The translations under genes were made by a program, and so were the position numbers. 64,000 bases of DNA from NCBI RefSeq assembly GCF_024679245.1, contig NC_090176.1:20324793-20388792 (forward strand). The letters run 5' to 3'. This DNA comes from Pseudorasbora parva. Lineage: Eukaryota; Chordata; Actinopteri; Cypriniformes; Gobionidae. Position 1 is the first letter of the stretch; the number at the start of each line of letters is the position of its first letter. Of the stretch, positions 45,092 through 58,690 are shown piece by piece. Below the pieces are notes generated by a model, which did not search any database, had not been told where the DNA came from, and saw only the letters and a list, made by a program, of their open reading frames with translations.

Positions 45092-45996
45092 ATAGGGAGG
45101 AGCCAAGGGGGCGCCGAAGAGTCAACGGGCCGAGGCGGAACGGGGGGCACCGAGGCTGAAGGCGGAGATGGGAAACCTCAGTGATGTACAGAGCTGGTGG
45201 CCAGAAGACACTCGGCGTCCCCACACAGCATGTGGATGGCGCAGAGGGGCAGAAGGGCTGCAGCGAGGGAAGCACTGAGGGGTGGACCAACTGAGGAGGT
45301 GGGAGAGGGAGGCTAGGTGGGAATTATTGACCCTCAGGAGACTCGGAGAACACTGGATACACAGGGAAGACAACTCAAAGAAAAAGTAAATTTATTCCAC
45401 CTCACATACCTTCCTCAGTTTTTCTGTTTGACTGCCACTGACTGCTTGCAGCTCATCCACCGTGTAGGTGTTGTGTGTGGGGCTTTCCTCCCAGCCCTCG
45501 AACTCCACAATGACTCCCTCAGCGACGTTCGGCGTTGCCGGCTCACACACCTGGTCAGACCTTTGTTGGTGGTCCTGGCTCCATGGTGATGACACCCTCC
45601 GTCCTTGTCCTTGGTATGGGCTCGTCATCCGCGGTGGCCGGTCCCCCCGGTCTGCGGTGGGCTCGTGCAACTCGTGTCACTCACTGGTGGTGGTTGGCTG
45701 GTCTCTGGCAGTGGTGAAGTGAGGCTGGTAATGCTGTCCTCCTCAGCGGGGCCGATGATAAATGGCGAGTGGTTATTTAACAGTACCCACTCCACGAATG
45801 CGGTGATGTCTTCCTTTGGACTGCCCACTGGAACGCGTGCCTTTGACCGCTTGCTCAGGCCGGCGCAGTAGAACACACTGAGCGAGTGGTCAGGGAAACA
45901 GGACAGGCATGTGAGCTGGAGAAAGTCCCAGGTGTGTGCTTCCAGCAGGCGGTCTCCCTGCTCCAGGCAGATAAGCTGGACGTCGGGAAGGGCCAT
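45092..45996 (-). pseudogene. Gag-like retroelement ORF remnant
   Basis: Read leftward from ATG at 45996. The frame opens MALPDVQLICLEQGDRLLEA, continues with SLSVFYCAGLSKRSKARVP and EDITAFVEWVLLNNHSPF, then a proline/serine-rich linker. Near 45660 a frameshift moves the reading to a second frame with VIVEFEGWEESPTHN. The GC-rich stretch to ~45092 keeps a Pro/Ser/Leu-rich character but in changing frames. The helical N-terminus followed by a Pro/Ser linker resembles gag-like proteins of fish repeat families, which I recognise only loosely; no zinc knuckle or protease is visible. An upstream poly-T (poly-Phe) extension of the frame is an artefact. Broken and not expected to make a product. Confidence 0.6.
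45371..45461 (-). repeat. 91-bp exact duplicate, copy 1
   Basis: Identical over 91 bp to 46481-46571 (starts CAACTCAAAGAAAAAG, ends GCTCATCCACC). It lies within the gag-like remnant (the stretch encoding ...SQTEKLRKVCEVE). Confidence 0.95.
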
Positions 45997-46295
45997 GGGA
46001 AGATGGGGCAACAAAAGAAAGAAAGAAAAAAAAAAAAAGCTGCAAAAAACTGTTTCAGTCGGTTCGTTTGTGTCGTAGATAAGTTCACGGAGAGGAAGGA
46101 GAAAGGGAACCGGTATTTTAATCAGAACCTCAAGAATACAAAAAACACAGCTACATTCAAACGAGAACCGACAAACACTGAGGGCAAACTGAGGGTTTAA
46201 ATACACAGGGCAAATGGGGATCACAAGGTGCAGGTGAAGAACAAGGCACAGGTGACTGACATGACTAATTAACTGAACTGGGGAGAAACACACCC

Positions 46296-46411
46296 TGCGT
46301 CTCAATCAGCACCCTAGTTCACTAGTCAGGGCACTGATCAGGACATAAGTAAATGGGCTGACTCCCTGATCAGTACCCTGACTAATGAACTAGGGAGCTG
46401 ATTGAGATGCA
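46296..46411. mobile_element. 116-bp palindromic MITE
   Basis: TGCGTCTCAATCAGCACCCT and AGGGAGCTGATTGAGATGCA are inverted, with arms of ~48 bp continuing through CTAGTTCACTAGTCAGGG and CCCTGACTAATGAACTAG. It is inserted between the LTR-like repeat and the duplicated coding piece. Confidence 0.88.
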
Positions 46412-46480
46412 CCCTCAATCTAAACCGACACAGACAAAACAGGCATACATGTAACACATGGGGGGGGGGGGGGGGGCGGG

Positions 46481-46571
46481 CAACTCAAAGAAAAAGTAAA
46501 TTTATTCCACCTCACATACCTTCCTCAGTTTTTCTGTTTGACTGCCACTGACTGCTTGCAGCTCATCCACC
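46481..46571 (-). repeat. 91-bp exact duplicate, copy 2, after G17 run
   Basis: Identical copy of 45371-45461, preceded by 17 consecutive G (46460-46476). Beyond 46571 similarity stops, so this is a truncated piece of a second element copy. Confidence 0.95.
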
Positions 46572-47978
46572 TATATTGGTGATATGTATTTAATATTAAA
46601 AGGAAGGAGGAGAATTAAGACATAAACTGGGTTGTTCATAATAGTGTGAAGAGTTTGCTTTTATATACTGAACACCAGTATTACATAATTGTAGATTTGA
46701 CACTATTTTTAGATTGATTCAATTAAATTAGCATGCTTTTAAGTGTGTCTGAGTTAAATAATGAATAAATTCAATAACAGAGTGAATAAATATCATTTTT
46801 AGAAAAAATTTAGGAATAAGCCTGATCCCTTACATGGTTCCTTATCTGAGACCTATGTTTACAAAAATACACATTTTTGATAATGTAGTGTTAACGGTGT
46901 CTCTTTTGTAATTGATAACAGCGCTCTGCTCTGCCCAGGTTGCGTTCAAAAAGTTATCAGTGTATTTTGCAGCCCCCTCTGTTGGTGAAAATAATCACTA
47001 AAGAATTTATCTTGTAACCATTGATATGTTGGTTGGGCTTATTGTCCCTTTTCTGGGGACAGCTCCAGATGGGGACAGGGCACCAAAAACCGGCACTGTC
47101 CTCATCTGATCACAATACTGTGTTTATCCAGAAATGCATTTGGACCAGACTTTCTTTACACAGGGGCTCTTGAAAAGGACTGGTTCCCGTATCAGGTGAA
47201 GAGGTTATGACTGTTTGCAGTCTGTGTTAATGGAAGTGTTTGACTAGTCTCTTGGGGACAGTGGCATCCTTTTTTCTTTACCACGGTATGTGTGGTCAGC
47301 AGCATGAATGAAAATAAACTTTAACAGAGTCATCAGGAAATCTGGCTCAGCTATCAGACGCTGCCCTGGCACGTTAGAGCCGGTTACTGAAAGAACACTC
47401 GCCAATCTGTACTCCATCATGTAGCATGAATGCTACCTCCGTACTTGGCACGCAGCTCAGACAAAAGGCCGCATTCAGCAACAAACTGATTGCACGATGC
47501 ATGGAAAGAGACAGAAAGTTCTTTGTTGCATGTGCTGCTGAGTTATACAATGCATTCCCTGTCTGAATAACATGTGAGCAATCTGTCTGATTGCACATTT
47601 TTTTCCTTGCATATAATTTGCACCGGTTTCACCACCAGGGTTCTGCTGATATCACTAGTGCTTTTTCTGCTGGCTCTGTTCTTCACTGTGGTCATGGTGT
47701 GGCCTTATCTTGAATAAGGAAATGAAGGATATTAAACCGTGACAAAAAATGGTAAAATATACCACCTGATCAGTTGTGTCGTTATGGTTACATTACACAT
47801 AAGAAGTCTCTTTTGCTCATCAAAGCTGCATACATTTGATAGAGTAAAATCACCAAGACTGTGAAATTTGAGGTTTTCTATTTTGAGATGTATACGTGTA
47901 TGAATGCATGCATGCATTTATGGGTTCCCATTCAAAGTTGTGAATTTAACATGTCCACAAAATTGGAATATCACAAAC
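46572..47978. other. Non-coding stretch, no gene seen
   Basis: About 1.4 kb without transposon ends. 47100-47620 is of higher complexity and could hold host regulatory sequence. No ORF has support. Confidence 0.4.
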
Positions 47979-48458
47979 TAGGGGTGTACCAATACCCTCA
48001 TGTCACAATTCGATACATATCACGAAATTGACTTTACAATACGATATTATTGCAGTAAAAAAAAAAGTTACTATTGATTTAAAATGCTAAATTTTGTATT
48101 ACATTAGGGGTAGAGATCATTAGGCTTGGACCTGGTGTTTGTAACCCAATGGACATGACAATGGTTACACCAGAACAAAAAGATTCATGATTCTGAAGCT
48201 TAAAATACAGAATTTATTTTAGTTTTGGAATTATTAGGACCGACAAATATTCCCCCACTGCAATTATTATACATGTTTATACATAGTAGTTGAATGTAGT
48301 ACTAACACTAAAACTGGGAACTTGATTTTTTTTTTGTCTTTTTTCTTCTAACACTATCATTTTTATATTGGCTGAACTGTACATGATACAGATTGTCACT
48401 ATCCATGATACATATTGTTGCATTTTCGTATTGCAATTATATAGTTGTGACACCCCTA
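47979..48458. mobile_element. hAT-like MITE, TAGGGGTGT ends
   Basis: TAGGGGTGTACC at the left and GTGACACCCCTA at the right are inverted. Sub-terminal CAATTCGATAC and CGTATTGCAATTAT words also pair loosely. The TAGGG...CCCTA form fits hAT elements; the flanking 8 bp match only weakly. 480 bp, non-coding. Confidence 0.7.
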
Positions 48459-48939
48459 CATAAAACACCCCTACATTTTTTTTTACAGTGGTGCCATCTC
48501 AAAACCCACTGATGAAATGCAATAAACAATGTCATGTTCTCTTGCGTTCAGGTGCCTGGTGTTTAGGAATTCAATCATGCGAGACCCTTCTGGGGCGTCA
48601 TTATACCAAATCATTTTGATGACAGACTATGGCTCAGCCATTTCAAAATAACTAAAACAACATTTGAGATGCTGTGCAACAAAAGCGATCCGCTGGCTAG
48701 TCCAGTTTTACAAGCAAGATCTGCTCTGCAGTTCTGATGCACGTAAGATTTAGTCTGTAAATATTTTCCTGTCGTGATTTATGCACATATTGGCATTTCC
48801 ATCCAGCATTATTTTCGATGATAAAAATAGGTCGATGGAAACATGGCTATGTAAAAATCTTGACTGTCAGTGACTTGATAAATAAATGTGCTATTTTCTT
48901 TTAAAACAAAGACAATCTTACTAAACCCGAACACTTGAA
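48459..48939. other. Non-coding stretch
   Basis: No gene. 48780-48850 has ATTTTCGATGATAAAAATAGG and TCGATGGAAACATGG words that look like a dispersed repeat end. Confidence 0.4.
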
Positions 48940-49109
48940 AATTGTCGTTTACTCTCACACGTTGCTAACCTGTGACTTTCTTTCTTTTGCGGAAACATAT
49001 TTTAAATAACATTTGGATATAAACAAGTTTTCTTCAGAATACAGAAAGTCATATAGGTTAGGAACGGCATGAGAGTGAGTGAATAATTGTTTTTGTGTGA
49101 ACTGACCCT
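48940..49109 (-). mobile_element. Right end of a TTCACCC-type TTAA element
   Basis: Ends ...TGTGAACTGACCCT followed by TTAA (49110-49113), and includes GGCATGAGAGTGAGTGAATAA and GAAAATTGTCGTTTACTC as in the 27595 family. The left terminus is decayed. Confidence 0.6.
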
Positions 49110-49113
49110 TTAA

Positions 49114-51525
<2,412 letters not shown>

Positions 51526-51529
51526 TCAT

Positions 51530-51852
51530 ACAAGTATCATTGGACTTTCTGCATTTGCAAAATGCAGTGCATGGATTAGTTCATGCATCATAATGTTTTT
51601 GAGGTTGACTGGGCGTCCTGCCTCATATGCAGCAATGAGGCGTTGTAGAATGTTTGTGTCTGCCTTGACAGTTTTTGCCTTCCCAGTGATTGGGTCTGAC
51701 TGTTGTACTCCAAACAGGGAAGCAAAAGTCAAATACTTGTTCTTTTTCAGTTTATCCCTGAAAGTGACTATTCTCCCCTCAGATGGCAACATCCTGTCCG
51801 CTACAAATGTAAACAGTTGACTTTGCCCTTTCTGTGTAGCTGTCAACCAGCC
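51530..51852 (-). pseudogene. Unidentified coding exon fragment
   Basis: On the minus strand an open frame reads GWLTATQKGQSQLFTFVADR, then EGRIVTFRDKLKKNKYLTFASLF, TVKADTNILQRLIAAYEAGR and LKNIMMHELIHALHF. Balanced amino-acid use, alternating helix-like segments and no low complexity make it look truly protein-coding, unlike other frames here. It carries no motif I can name; the HELIH string resembles a metalloprotease HExxH but falls where the frame degrades, so I give it no weight. The upstream end abuts a repeat at ~51846. I suspect an exon of a repetitive gene family or transposon, recognised loosely, with no function assigned. Confidence 0.5.
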
Positions 51853-52400
51853 TGGGAAAACCCAGACAACTTCCGGCAAATTTAGATTTGCTCTGGAAGT
51901 AGTCTGGCAAAGAGCCCATTCAAGGCCATTTCTAATCCGTCGAAATCACGGACCAATCAGAAACGTTGCTTCAAATGGTAAAGACAGCACAGCGACAGTG
52001 ACGCAGATTTTGTACATTACAAAGATGGATGCCGATACAAATGCCTTACAACGGGTGCCGATACGATCAGAGCTGGATGTTTTCTGTTCGACCGTCAATC
52101 CGAGATGTTTCAGTTGGTCTGAGATGCTATTAGGTTTTCCAAATTTTGCAAAAAAGTTGATCTAGTGGTGGTGGACACCAGCTTTTGTCATATTTTTTTT
52201 TTTTTTACAACAATGGCAAAAGTCGTCAGAAGCCACTGCTACATCTTCCTCAAAATCACAAACAGAGAATTGCCGTCTCAGATGTTTCTCCATCGCTCTG
52301 CATTCGTCATCGTCCGTTGGTGACGTCCCTTTGGAAATGATTTATCTATGAAGCTTTGCCAGACCATAATCGAGTTATGACTCGACATAGTCAGCCCGCT
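51846..52400. repeat. Inverted-repeat element next to coding fragment
   Basis: AGTCTGGCAAAG (~51901) pairs with CTTTGCCAGAC (~52355), and CAGCCTGGGAAAACCCAGAC at the left edge is a small hairpin. The interior is non-coding, with a T15 run (about 52194-52207). Boundaries are approximate. Confidence 0.5.
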
Positions 52401-53129
52401 AGGTTTTGGAACAGATTATGTATGTTCAGATGTCATGTTTTTTATTTTTTTTATTGCTAACCTTTAGGTCACAGTGCTGTTTTTGGCGATTATAGCGGCA
52501 CTTCCTGTTCAGGCTACTGTTGAAGTTGTAGATCAGAAGCAGAGAGCCAAGCCAGACTTATTTAAATGTGACGATTTAGTCCTCATCTAAAATAGGGCTG
52601 AAACCAGAGATCTCTCTCTCAGACAGACAGAAAGAGGACGACTGAGAGGGAGGAATGGGAGCGGATCACTTCACAGCTGTCCATGTGCAGTGTTTAAAGC
52701 TCCTTTGACTCGACTTCATAGGGGTTCCATCCTACCCTCTTTTCCCAGGGCCTGTAAGGCTGTCTGTAAGAGTCGCAGTGGAGTTTACACTGAGCAGATG
52801 GAATTTTTTTGGGAGGCATTATTGTCACCACAACCTAAACGTAACACTCCACGGCGCTAGCACACCTGCAAGACGCAAATCGAAAACCATTAACGGTGGT
52901 GAGTGGCGCTTTTTGTTATCAAGTTGTTTTCTTCCTTCTCTTTTTATGGTGTTAAATTACGCATGAACATGAATCATGCCTCATTTGAGGGTTCTTGAGT
53001 GACACCGGGTGTGATTTTTATGAGTCGCCTCTCATGTTCCACAGGGCTTCGGGAAAGAGGGGAGTGTGTGGTGGGAAATTGAATGGCAGTGTGATTGTGC
53101 TCATCCTCGCCCTTTTATATGCAGAAATA
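52401..53129. other. Non-coding stretch
   Basis: No transposon ends. 52590-52960 is of higher complexity with CTCTCTCTCAGACAGACAGA and a short frame at 52778-52966 without domain. Confidence 0.4.
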
Positions 53130-53545
53130 AAAGGTAAAGGACCTAAAAATCACATCCTTTTACTCATCTGGATGACTTTCAACATGCGTGACTTATCTTC
53201 AGTGGAACTCAAAAGGAGATGTTTTGAAGAATGTTCACGCTGATCTTTTCTGTATAATGAAAGTGAATGGTGACCTGGTGCTGTCTAGATTAAAAAAAAA
53301 GAAAAGAAAAACAGGAACATAAAATGGTCCATATGATTGATTCATATATTAAGTCATATATTATTTCTGAAATGAGGGTCTTTTTTTTTGTGATCATCTT
53401 GCTTGACAGATTTGGTCCCCATTGACTTCACTGTATGAAAAATAAACACTCCTTTTTTTATTTTTGTTGCATAACAGAAAAGTCACACTGGTTTTGAGAA
53501 ACACGAGTGACAATGAGAATTTTCATTTGTGGCCGAACTATTTCT
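53130..53545. mobile_element. Diverged TTCACCC-type TTAA element
   Basis: The right end GAATTTTCATTTGTGGCCGAACTATTTCT is followed by TTAA (53546-53549), and the left side has CTAAAAATCACATCC and TTTACTCATCTGGATGACTTTC in the order seen in the 27595 family. The two A-rich/T-rich interior tracts are unrelated to coding. Confidence 0.6.
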
Positions 53546-53549
53546 TTAA

Positions 53550-53954
53550 TTTAGGCATTCATTTCTAAATCAATTTTCTTTTCACTGACTCTCTACAGCC
53601 TCACTCCCCTCTCCCTCTTTTGTATTTTTCAGCCGAGCTATTGAATTGCTCAAGTCTTTGGTTCATTTTGACTCTGATTTGAAGGCGCTTGCGGTTCCAC
53701 TGTCATAAACGGCAGACAGATCAATACGGTGTATGAATTACTGCTCTCTAATGAAAGTGCTGCTCTGTACTGCCGTCAAGTCAAGACTGCACTGATGTAC
53801 AGCATTCTCAGGCCATTATGTCATTTTGTCCTAAGCGTCATTTTCAGAGGGCATTGCAAGGCTGTGTCATTGATGGGGTGTAACGATACACTCAAGAGTC
53901 ATAAATCATGGCGTTGAACTCACAATACTATTGCATTATTTTATAAATAATAGT
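53550..53954. other. Non-coding stretch
   Basis: Repeat-free, with a pyrimidine-rich tract followed by CAG (53590-53632) that would serve as a splice acceptor, but the following frame has stops and no domain. Confidence 0.35.
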
Positions 53955-53958
53955 TTAA

Positions 53959-54371
53959 ATCTACACCGTGTGATATTTTCCCCCATCTAGCAGTGAAAAG
54001 GCATATGACCATCCAGTGAATATTAGTTTCTGTTCCTCTAAACTCCTAAGGTGGCTGATTTAGTCCAAGATTAACATGGCAATCCCCCTCTTCACATTCG
54101 ACACTGTGCTATCGCGTGTTTAAACGCAAAAGGCGAAGCTTGAATTTACGGGTATGTCCCTCTTTGGCTAATGTACTTTCGAGATGGAGGGGCAACATGG
54201 CGACCGGCATTCAAACCCCTCACCCGTATGTATTTTCAATGGCATATTATAAACTTACGACAATACTTTATTACTTGAAATAAGTAATTATGCATTAATG
54301 AGCACACATATTTTTGAAAGAACTAAGTGTTTTTAGCTAAGAATAAACTAAAAAAGTTACACAGTGTAGCT
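53959..54371 (-). mobile_element. Deleted copy of the 9314-10546 transposon
   Basis: TTAA at 53955-53958 and 54372-54375 flanks ATCTACACCGTGTGATATTT and GTTACACAGTGTAGCT. Reversed, it is collinear with 9314-~9612 and then ~10,420-10546 (shared CATCTAGCRGTGAAAAGG, CATATGACCATCCAGTGAAT, GAAGAGGGGGATTG, TACGGGTATGTCCCTCTTTGG). The central ~800 bp carrying the coding exon is absent. A textbook internal-deletion MITE. Confidence 0.92.
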
Positions 54372-54375
54372 TTAA

Positions 54376-54930
54376 TGTAGCAATGTCGCTGAATTTTCTT
54401 ACGCAGTACATTCGTTGGATCTCTAATGGTATGTGCACAAAAAGAGAAGTGAATATTCGCATCACGTTACTTGCTCTAGATTACTTTTTTGCATTACTTG
54501 CGTGAATAAAAACATGGCACGATGAGTCTTTACCAACACGTCTTTTTTTATCAACCATTTTGGAGATAACTATGAACTGGTTAGCAGTTGGAGCAGCAAT
54601 AGTAGTTATGTAAAACTATAGCTAGAGTCGAGTTGCAGACGTATATTTTCATCACTTGCCAAGTAGTCCAACTTCCTCACTTGCTATCTTCTTTTTTTTT
54701 GTCTGGTCTCTGTATGAATAAGCATTTGTCATAAATGTATGGGTGCCTTCAGATGGCTGCAATAATGCTCTCAATTTTTTGATGCAGCCTGACATGTCAA
54801 TAAGCTTGTTACAACCAGTTATGTAGAGACGAGGTTGACGTGAACTTCTAGTTGGTAAAAAGGAAAACCCACCCCAGCTGACAGATCACCAAAGACTCTA
54901 TTCTAAATTCCACAAAAAATTATACATTTA
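54376..54930. other. Non-coding stretch
   Basis: No feature seen. Confidence 0.4.
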
Positions 54931-54934
54931 TTAA

Positions 54935-55400
54935 TGGTGTCATGAACTGGCTTTTTAATTTTTTTTAATACTGTTTTATACAAAAAAGTCATAGCTAATA
55001 AGTAATAGGCTATTTTTGGAGGCTAGGATTGGAGAAGATTTGCATATTTAATGAGCTTCAACTCCCTTGTCAGTTGACGGGAGGGATTATTTTGAACGCG
55101 GTAACTGTAATAATTATCTGACAGAGCTCTCAAAATGTATGTATCAAACAAACAAAATGTATCTCTCATCGACCCGCGATGGAATTGTTTTGTTTTATTA
55201 TTTGGCCCTCCCAATCGGTGGATATATAAGTGCGAACCACACACACAGGTGTCAAGTCAAGAGAGTGAACAGCGCAGATCAAGAAATTAATGTTATTTCA
55301 CTATTTAAGATTCACCGGCCTGCCGACGTGCTTACGTTTTGGTAGCCCGTCTGGAAAACGCATATCCCTGGGACGTTGGGCTTTGTGAGACCCCTGGCCC
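54935..55400 (+). mobile_element. TTAA element family D, copy 3
   Basis: TTAA at 54931-54934, then TGGTGTCATGAACTGGCTTT, GATTTGCATATTTAATGAGC, AATCGGTGGATATATAAGTG (as GATCGGTGGATATATGTGCG in copy 1) and CCCGTCTGGAAAAC (as in copy 2). It may extend into the GC-richer sequence to ~55690. The right terminus is not visible. Confidence 0.7.
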
Positions 55401-57092
55401 ATAACATTACATGTCCGATCGAATCTGTTGATCCTGATTGAACCAACAAATAAGTGATTCCTGTGTAAGCGTGCTAAGGTATGTTATGTTAGACACTGTT
55501 TTTTGCCCGTTTAGCTTCACGAGTCGGTGGGCGGGGCTACATGGTGGACAATTCACTCTCCTGGTGCTCGCTATGTCCTGCCTCTCCACACTGATATAAG
55601 AATAACCAATAGCCACCTGCATATTCTTATTCAGCCCGGTTAACCTTCCGAACACAGCGAACACGCGTTCTGCTGGACTTTTCCTCATGATAGCGTGTTG
55701 GTGTTGTGTGTGATTGGTCTGAATTTCGCGCGGGATTGCACAATTCTAATAATCCGCAGATTTTGTGCTCACATCTGAAGTGAAGCATACAATACAACTG
55801 CAAACATTTGCTTCTTTTTCCAGCTTATTATTGGTCAAAATCCTCAGTGCACATCTTGAAGTGTGTAAACACAGTTGTAAACAGTTAAGGAAGAATGAGT
55901 AACAGCAACAGTGTTTAGGATCCATGCGTGCGTTAGGACTTAAAGGGACAGCAGTTATTTGTACTACAAAAAGACAAACGATCACACTGCTCTTGACTGA
56001 TCAACTTGTGTAACTTTAATGGTTTCATCTGTAGGCTATTTCATTTTTTTTAAAGAATATTATCCAATGTTATTTTAAATTGAATTACTTTGCGTTTTTT
56101 TTTTTATTATTATTATTCAGTTTCTTACCTGAATGTTAGACCTACCTGAAAAATAAAGCAGTCTATTTCATTTGTATCTTTAATTCTATTGTATTTATTT
56201 GTACTATTGGTTGTAATCTCTTTATTTGTTCCTATTTTATTACTATTTACTCGTCTTTTTAAATAAAATTTACCATTCAAATTCAAGCTTCCTTGTGTTG
56301 TGTGTAAGCTATTGCAACACAATTACACCGTTGTAAAAAATACATTGAGTTGGCAAATATTTGTGAGAGAGTTTTAATAGTAATTGGTCAATGTTTATAT
56401 ATGAGAAAATGCTTTATTATATAAAGTGATCTCTTCATAAGAAATGTTTGATTGCCTAGACTTTCAATAGATGGACAAAAAAAAAAAAGATTATATTAAA
56501 AATATCTGTTTGACAGTATATAGCGTTTCCTCAAAATCGTAATCAAGAATCAAAAAGAACTGGAATCGAAAGTAAGAATCAGAATTGGAATCAGAATCGA
56601 TCAAATCAAAAGGATGTCCAACCCTAGTGTATAGTTCAATTTTAGTGAAGACTAAGCAGTTTAATATTTTGGTTATTTAATTTCTTTCTTGACTTGCTAC
56701 TGTAAAATAGACCTAATGTAGCTGAAAAATAAAACGTGCCATATTGTTTGTAATTTGTTTATTTTTTGCTTATTTTTAAAAACATAGTACAAATAAAAAT
56801 CAATATTATAGTTATAAAATTACATTTAAGAAATATTAAATTACTCGTATCATGAAATAAGATGTTGGTCATCCCGACCTGTTGAGAAGTGAAAGGTTAG
56901 TGAATGAAAACATGACTGATAATGTGATCTCTGTATGGATGTTTTTTTTTTTTTTTTACTGTGGTATTGATTTATTATCAGTATCGAGGTATTTTAGTGT
57001 GGTATAATATTGAAATCATAATTTTGGTATCATGACAACACTAGTAAGCTGAGCCTTGGATAAAACTTACTCTGTATAGCATTCATATGAAG
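55401..57092. other. Non-coding stretch, no gene seen
   Basis: 55500-55740 is GC-richer with a 93-codon minus frame lacking a domain and is probably repeat-derived. 56530-56630 has GAATCGAAAGTAAGAATCAG words like the sub-terminal repeats of the hAT element at 19907, so it is likely a fragment of that family. The rest is AT-rich. Confidence 0.4.
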
Positions 57093-57312
57093 CTGAATCC
57101 GAAATCGCCCTCTATACCCTCAAATTTGGCATTATTTGAGGGGACAGCCATTTGTAGTGTCAGAAATCATAGTGGACGTTATCGAGTGCACTCATTCAAT
57201 TACACATTGCACCGCAATAATGAGTGTAGAGCTAATGCTCAATGGCTGTCTTTCAAGTGGACTAATCTAGGGAATAGTGATTTAAGAGTTTAGGAGGCGA
57301 TTTCGGATTCAG
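57093..57312. mobile_element. MITE with CTGAATCCGAAATCGCC ends
   Basis: CTGAATCCGAAATCGCC and GGCGATTTCGGATTCAG are perfect inverted ends enclosing 220 bp. Interior words (CACTCATTCAATT, AATGAGTGTA, GGGACAGCCATTTGTAGT) are shared with 3937-4362. Confidence 0.9.
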
Positions 57313-57619
57313 CCATTGTTTACATTACTAATGCATAAAGTCAAATTTTTTTTTAGCGAATGTCTCTGTAACAACGTATCACTACACCCCTGGTTGATTT
57401 TATGTAGAGAATATCTACGCAAAGTCATTTTATCTTATTTAAAACAACCAAGAATATCAAGAGTCTATTTCACTATAAAATGTAGCCTATATGAACACAA
57501 CTATAGCCATTATTCCTTGCGAAGAGATGTATTATCAGTCATAACCCAGATAGCAATTGCACTGGTTTATATATTTTAATTGTAAATTTCATTGTGAGCT
57601 CAACTTGTGATAATGCTAC

Positions 57620-57620
<1 letters not shown>

Positions 57621-57671
<51 letters not shown>
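57621..57671. repeat. (TG)n microsatellite
   Basis: About 25 TG units immediately before the inverted CTATCTAACAGGGGAC block. Confidence 0.96.
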
Positions 57672-57675
<4 letters not shown>

Positions 57676-57681
57676 GTCTAC

Positions 57682-58690
57682 CTATCTAACAGGGGACCTT
57701 GGCGTCGTTACACACTCACCAACAGGGGACCTCTGAGCCAAGAGGGGACATTTTTCAAGTCCCCTGTTGGTCATGCATTAAATCATGTGAAAATGAAGTA
57801 AAAAACTAAAGAAATGCTCTGGTGATTTTTTAAATGTTTGACCAAGTAAGGACCTACAGGTGTGTGTGTTTAAATAATGTTAAAATCAAGAAACAACACT
57901 CTGGTGAATTTTTAAAAATTTTGACCAAGAGGGGACCTAAGAGTGTGTGAGTGTTTAAGGCCATGCTCAGCAGCTCCCCTGTAGGCTGGAGCAGGAACTG
58001 TAATAGCCCTTAAACACACGTCGTTCACACACACACACTCCTCTATTGTTTGAATGGCCTGCTGTCCTCTGACTCTAGAGCTGCTGTTTAACAGGCTGCT
58101 TACTAAAGGAACAAACATTATATAGATTATATCTCTTTACTAAATACCCTGACTAGTTTCAAACTTTGCATTACATTAAAATTAAATACTACAGGATCCA
58201 AGAAAAAACGATTAAAAAATCTAAACAACCAGGATGTAATTAGAAATACATCTGCCATCAAAATGTGTGTGTCCTCAGTTTCTACAAATAAATATAGTAA
58301 ATACCATCCATCATGGCCGTGGAGAGACCGTAAAACTTTATTAAATTATTAAGGGATCTCATTCAATGCTTTTGTAAACATTTTTTGTTTCTGTGTGTAT
58401 ATATATATATAACATTTTAATGACAGTGGCCTATAATTATTGAAAAATAATGCATTATTTTATTTATATAAAAAAAAAGGTACGGTAAATGGGACAAACT
58501 TTGCATCTAAAGTTCTTTTAAACAAGTGTTAACATAGACATTATTAAAAACATTTTATTTTAGCCAAGTATTTGTAAAAATAATGTGTGACTTTTGGCCC
58601 ATATAAAAGGCCCATCTTACCACCTTATACATTTATGAGCTTTTTAAACTAACCACTTTTGATTTATTTATGTTTAACAAAATGATGCAG
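57682..58690. repeat. AACAGGGGAC-rich flank of the 200-bp array
   Basis: CTATCTAACAGGGGAC (57682-57697) is the exact reverse complement of GTCCCCTGTTAGATAG that begins every unit of the array at 58691. A perfect 13-bp hairpin ACCAACAGGGGAC ... GTCCCCTGTTGGT lies at 57718-57771. GACCAAGAGGGGACCT recurs at ~57924. The remainder (58,120-58,690) is AT-rich without a gene. Probably one side of an inverted-repeat transposon whose other side amplified. Confidence 0.65.

Larger units (their letters stand above)
44964..46210 (-). mobile_element. LTR-like retroelement remnant
   Basis: Two direct repeats (44964-45090 and 46069-46210; shared TGTGTCGTAGATAAG, GGTATTTTAATCAGAA, CTACATTCAAACGAGA, ACACTGAGGGCAAACT) enclose a minus-strand coding remnant. 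On the minus strand each repeat ends ...CTACGACACA, compatible with an LTR CA end. Outside the right repeat lies a second copy of part of the coding region (46481-46571), so the structure is a partial tandem duplication of repeat plus interior. No reverse transcriptase, integrase or primer-binding site is seen, so LTR status is inference. Confidence 0.6.

Noticed and set aside
45092..45330. GC-rich block as a CpG island promoter
   Set aside because: It continues the Pro/Ser-rich part of the gag-like remnant and lies between its repeats.
51560..51580. HELIH as a zinc metalloprotease motif
   Set aside because: Only five residues, no supporting downstream zinc ligand, and the frame ends within a few codons.
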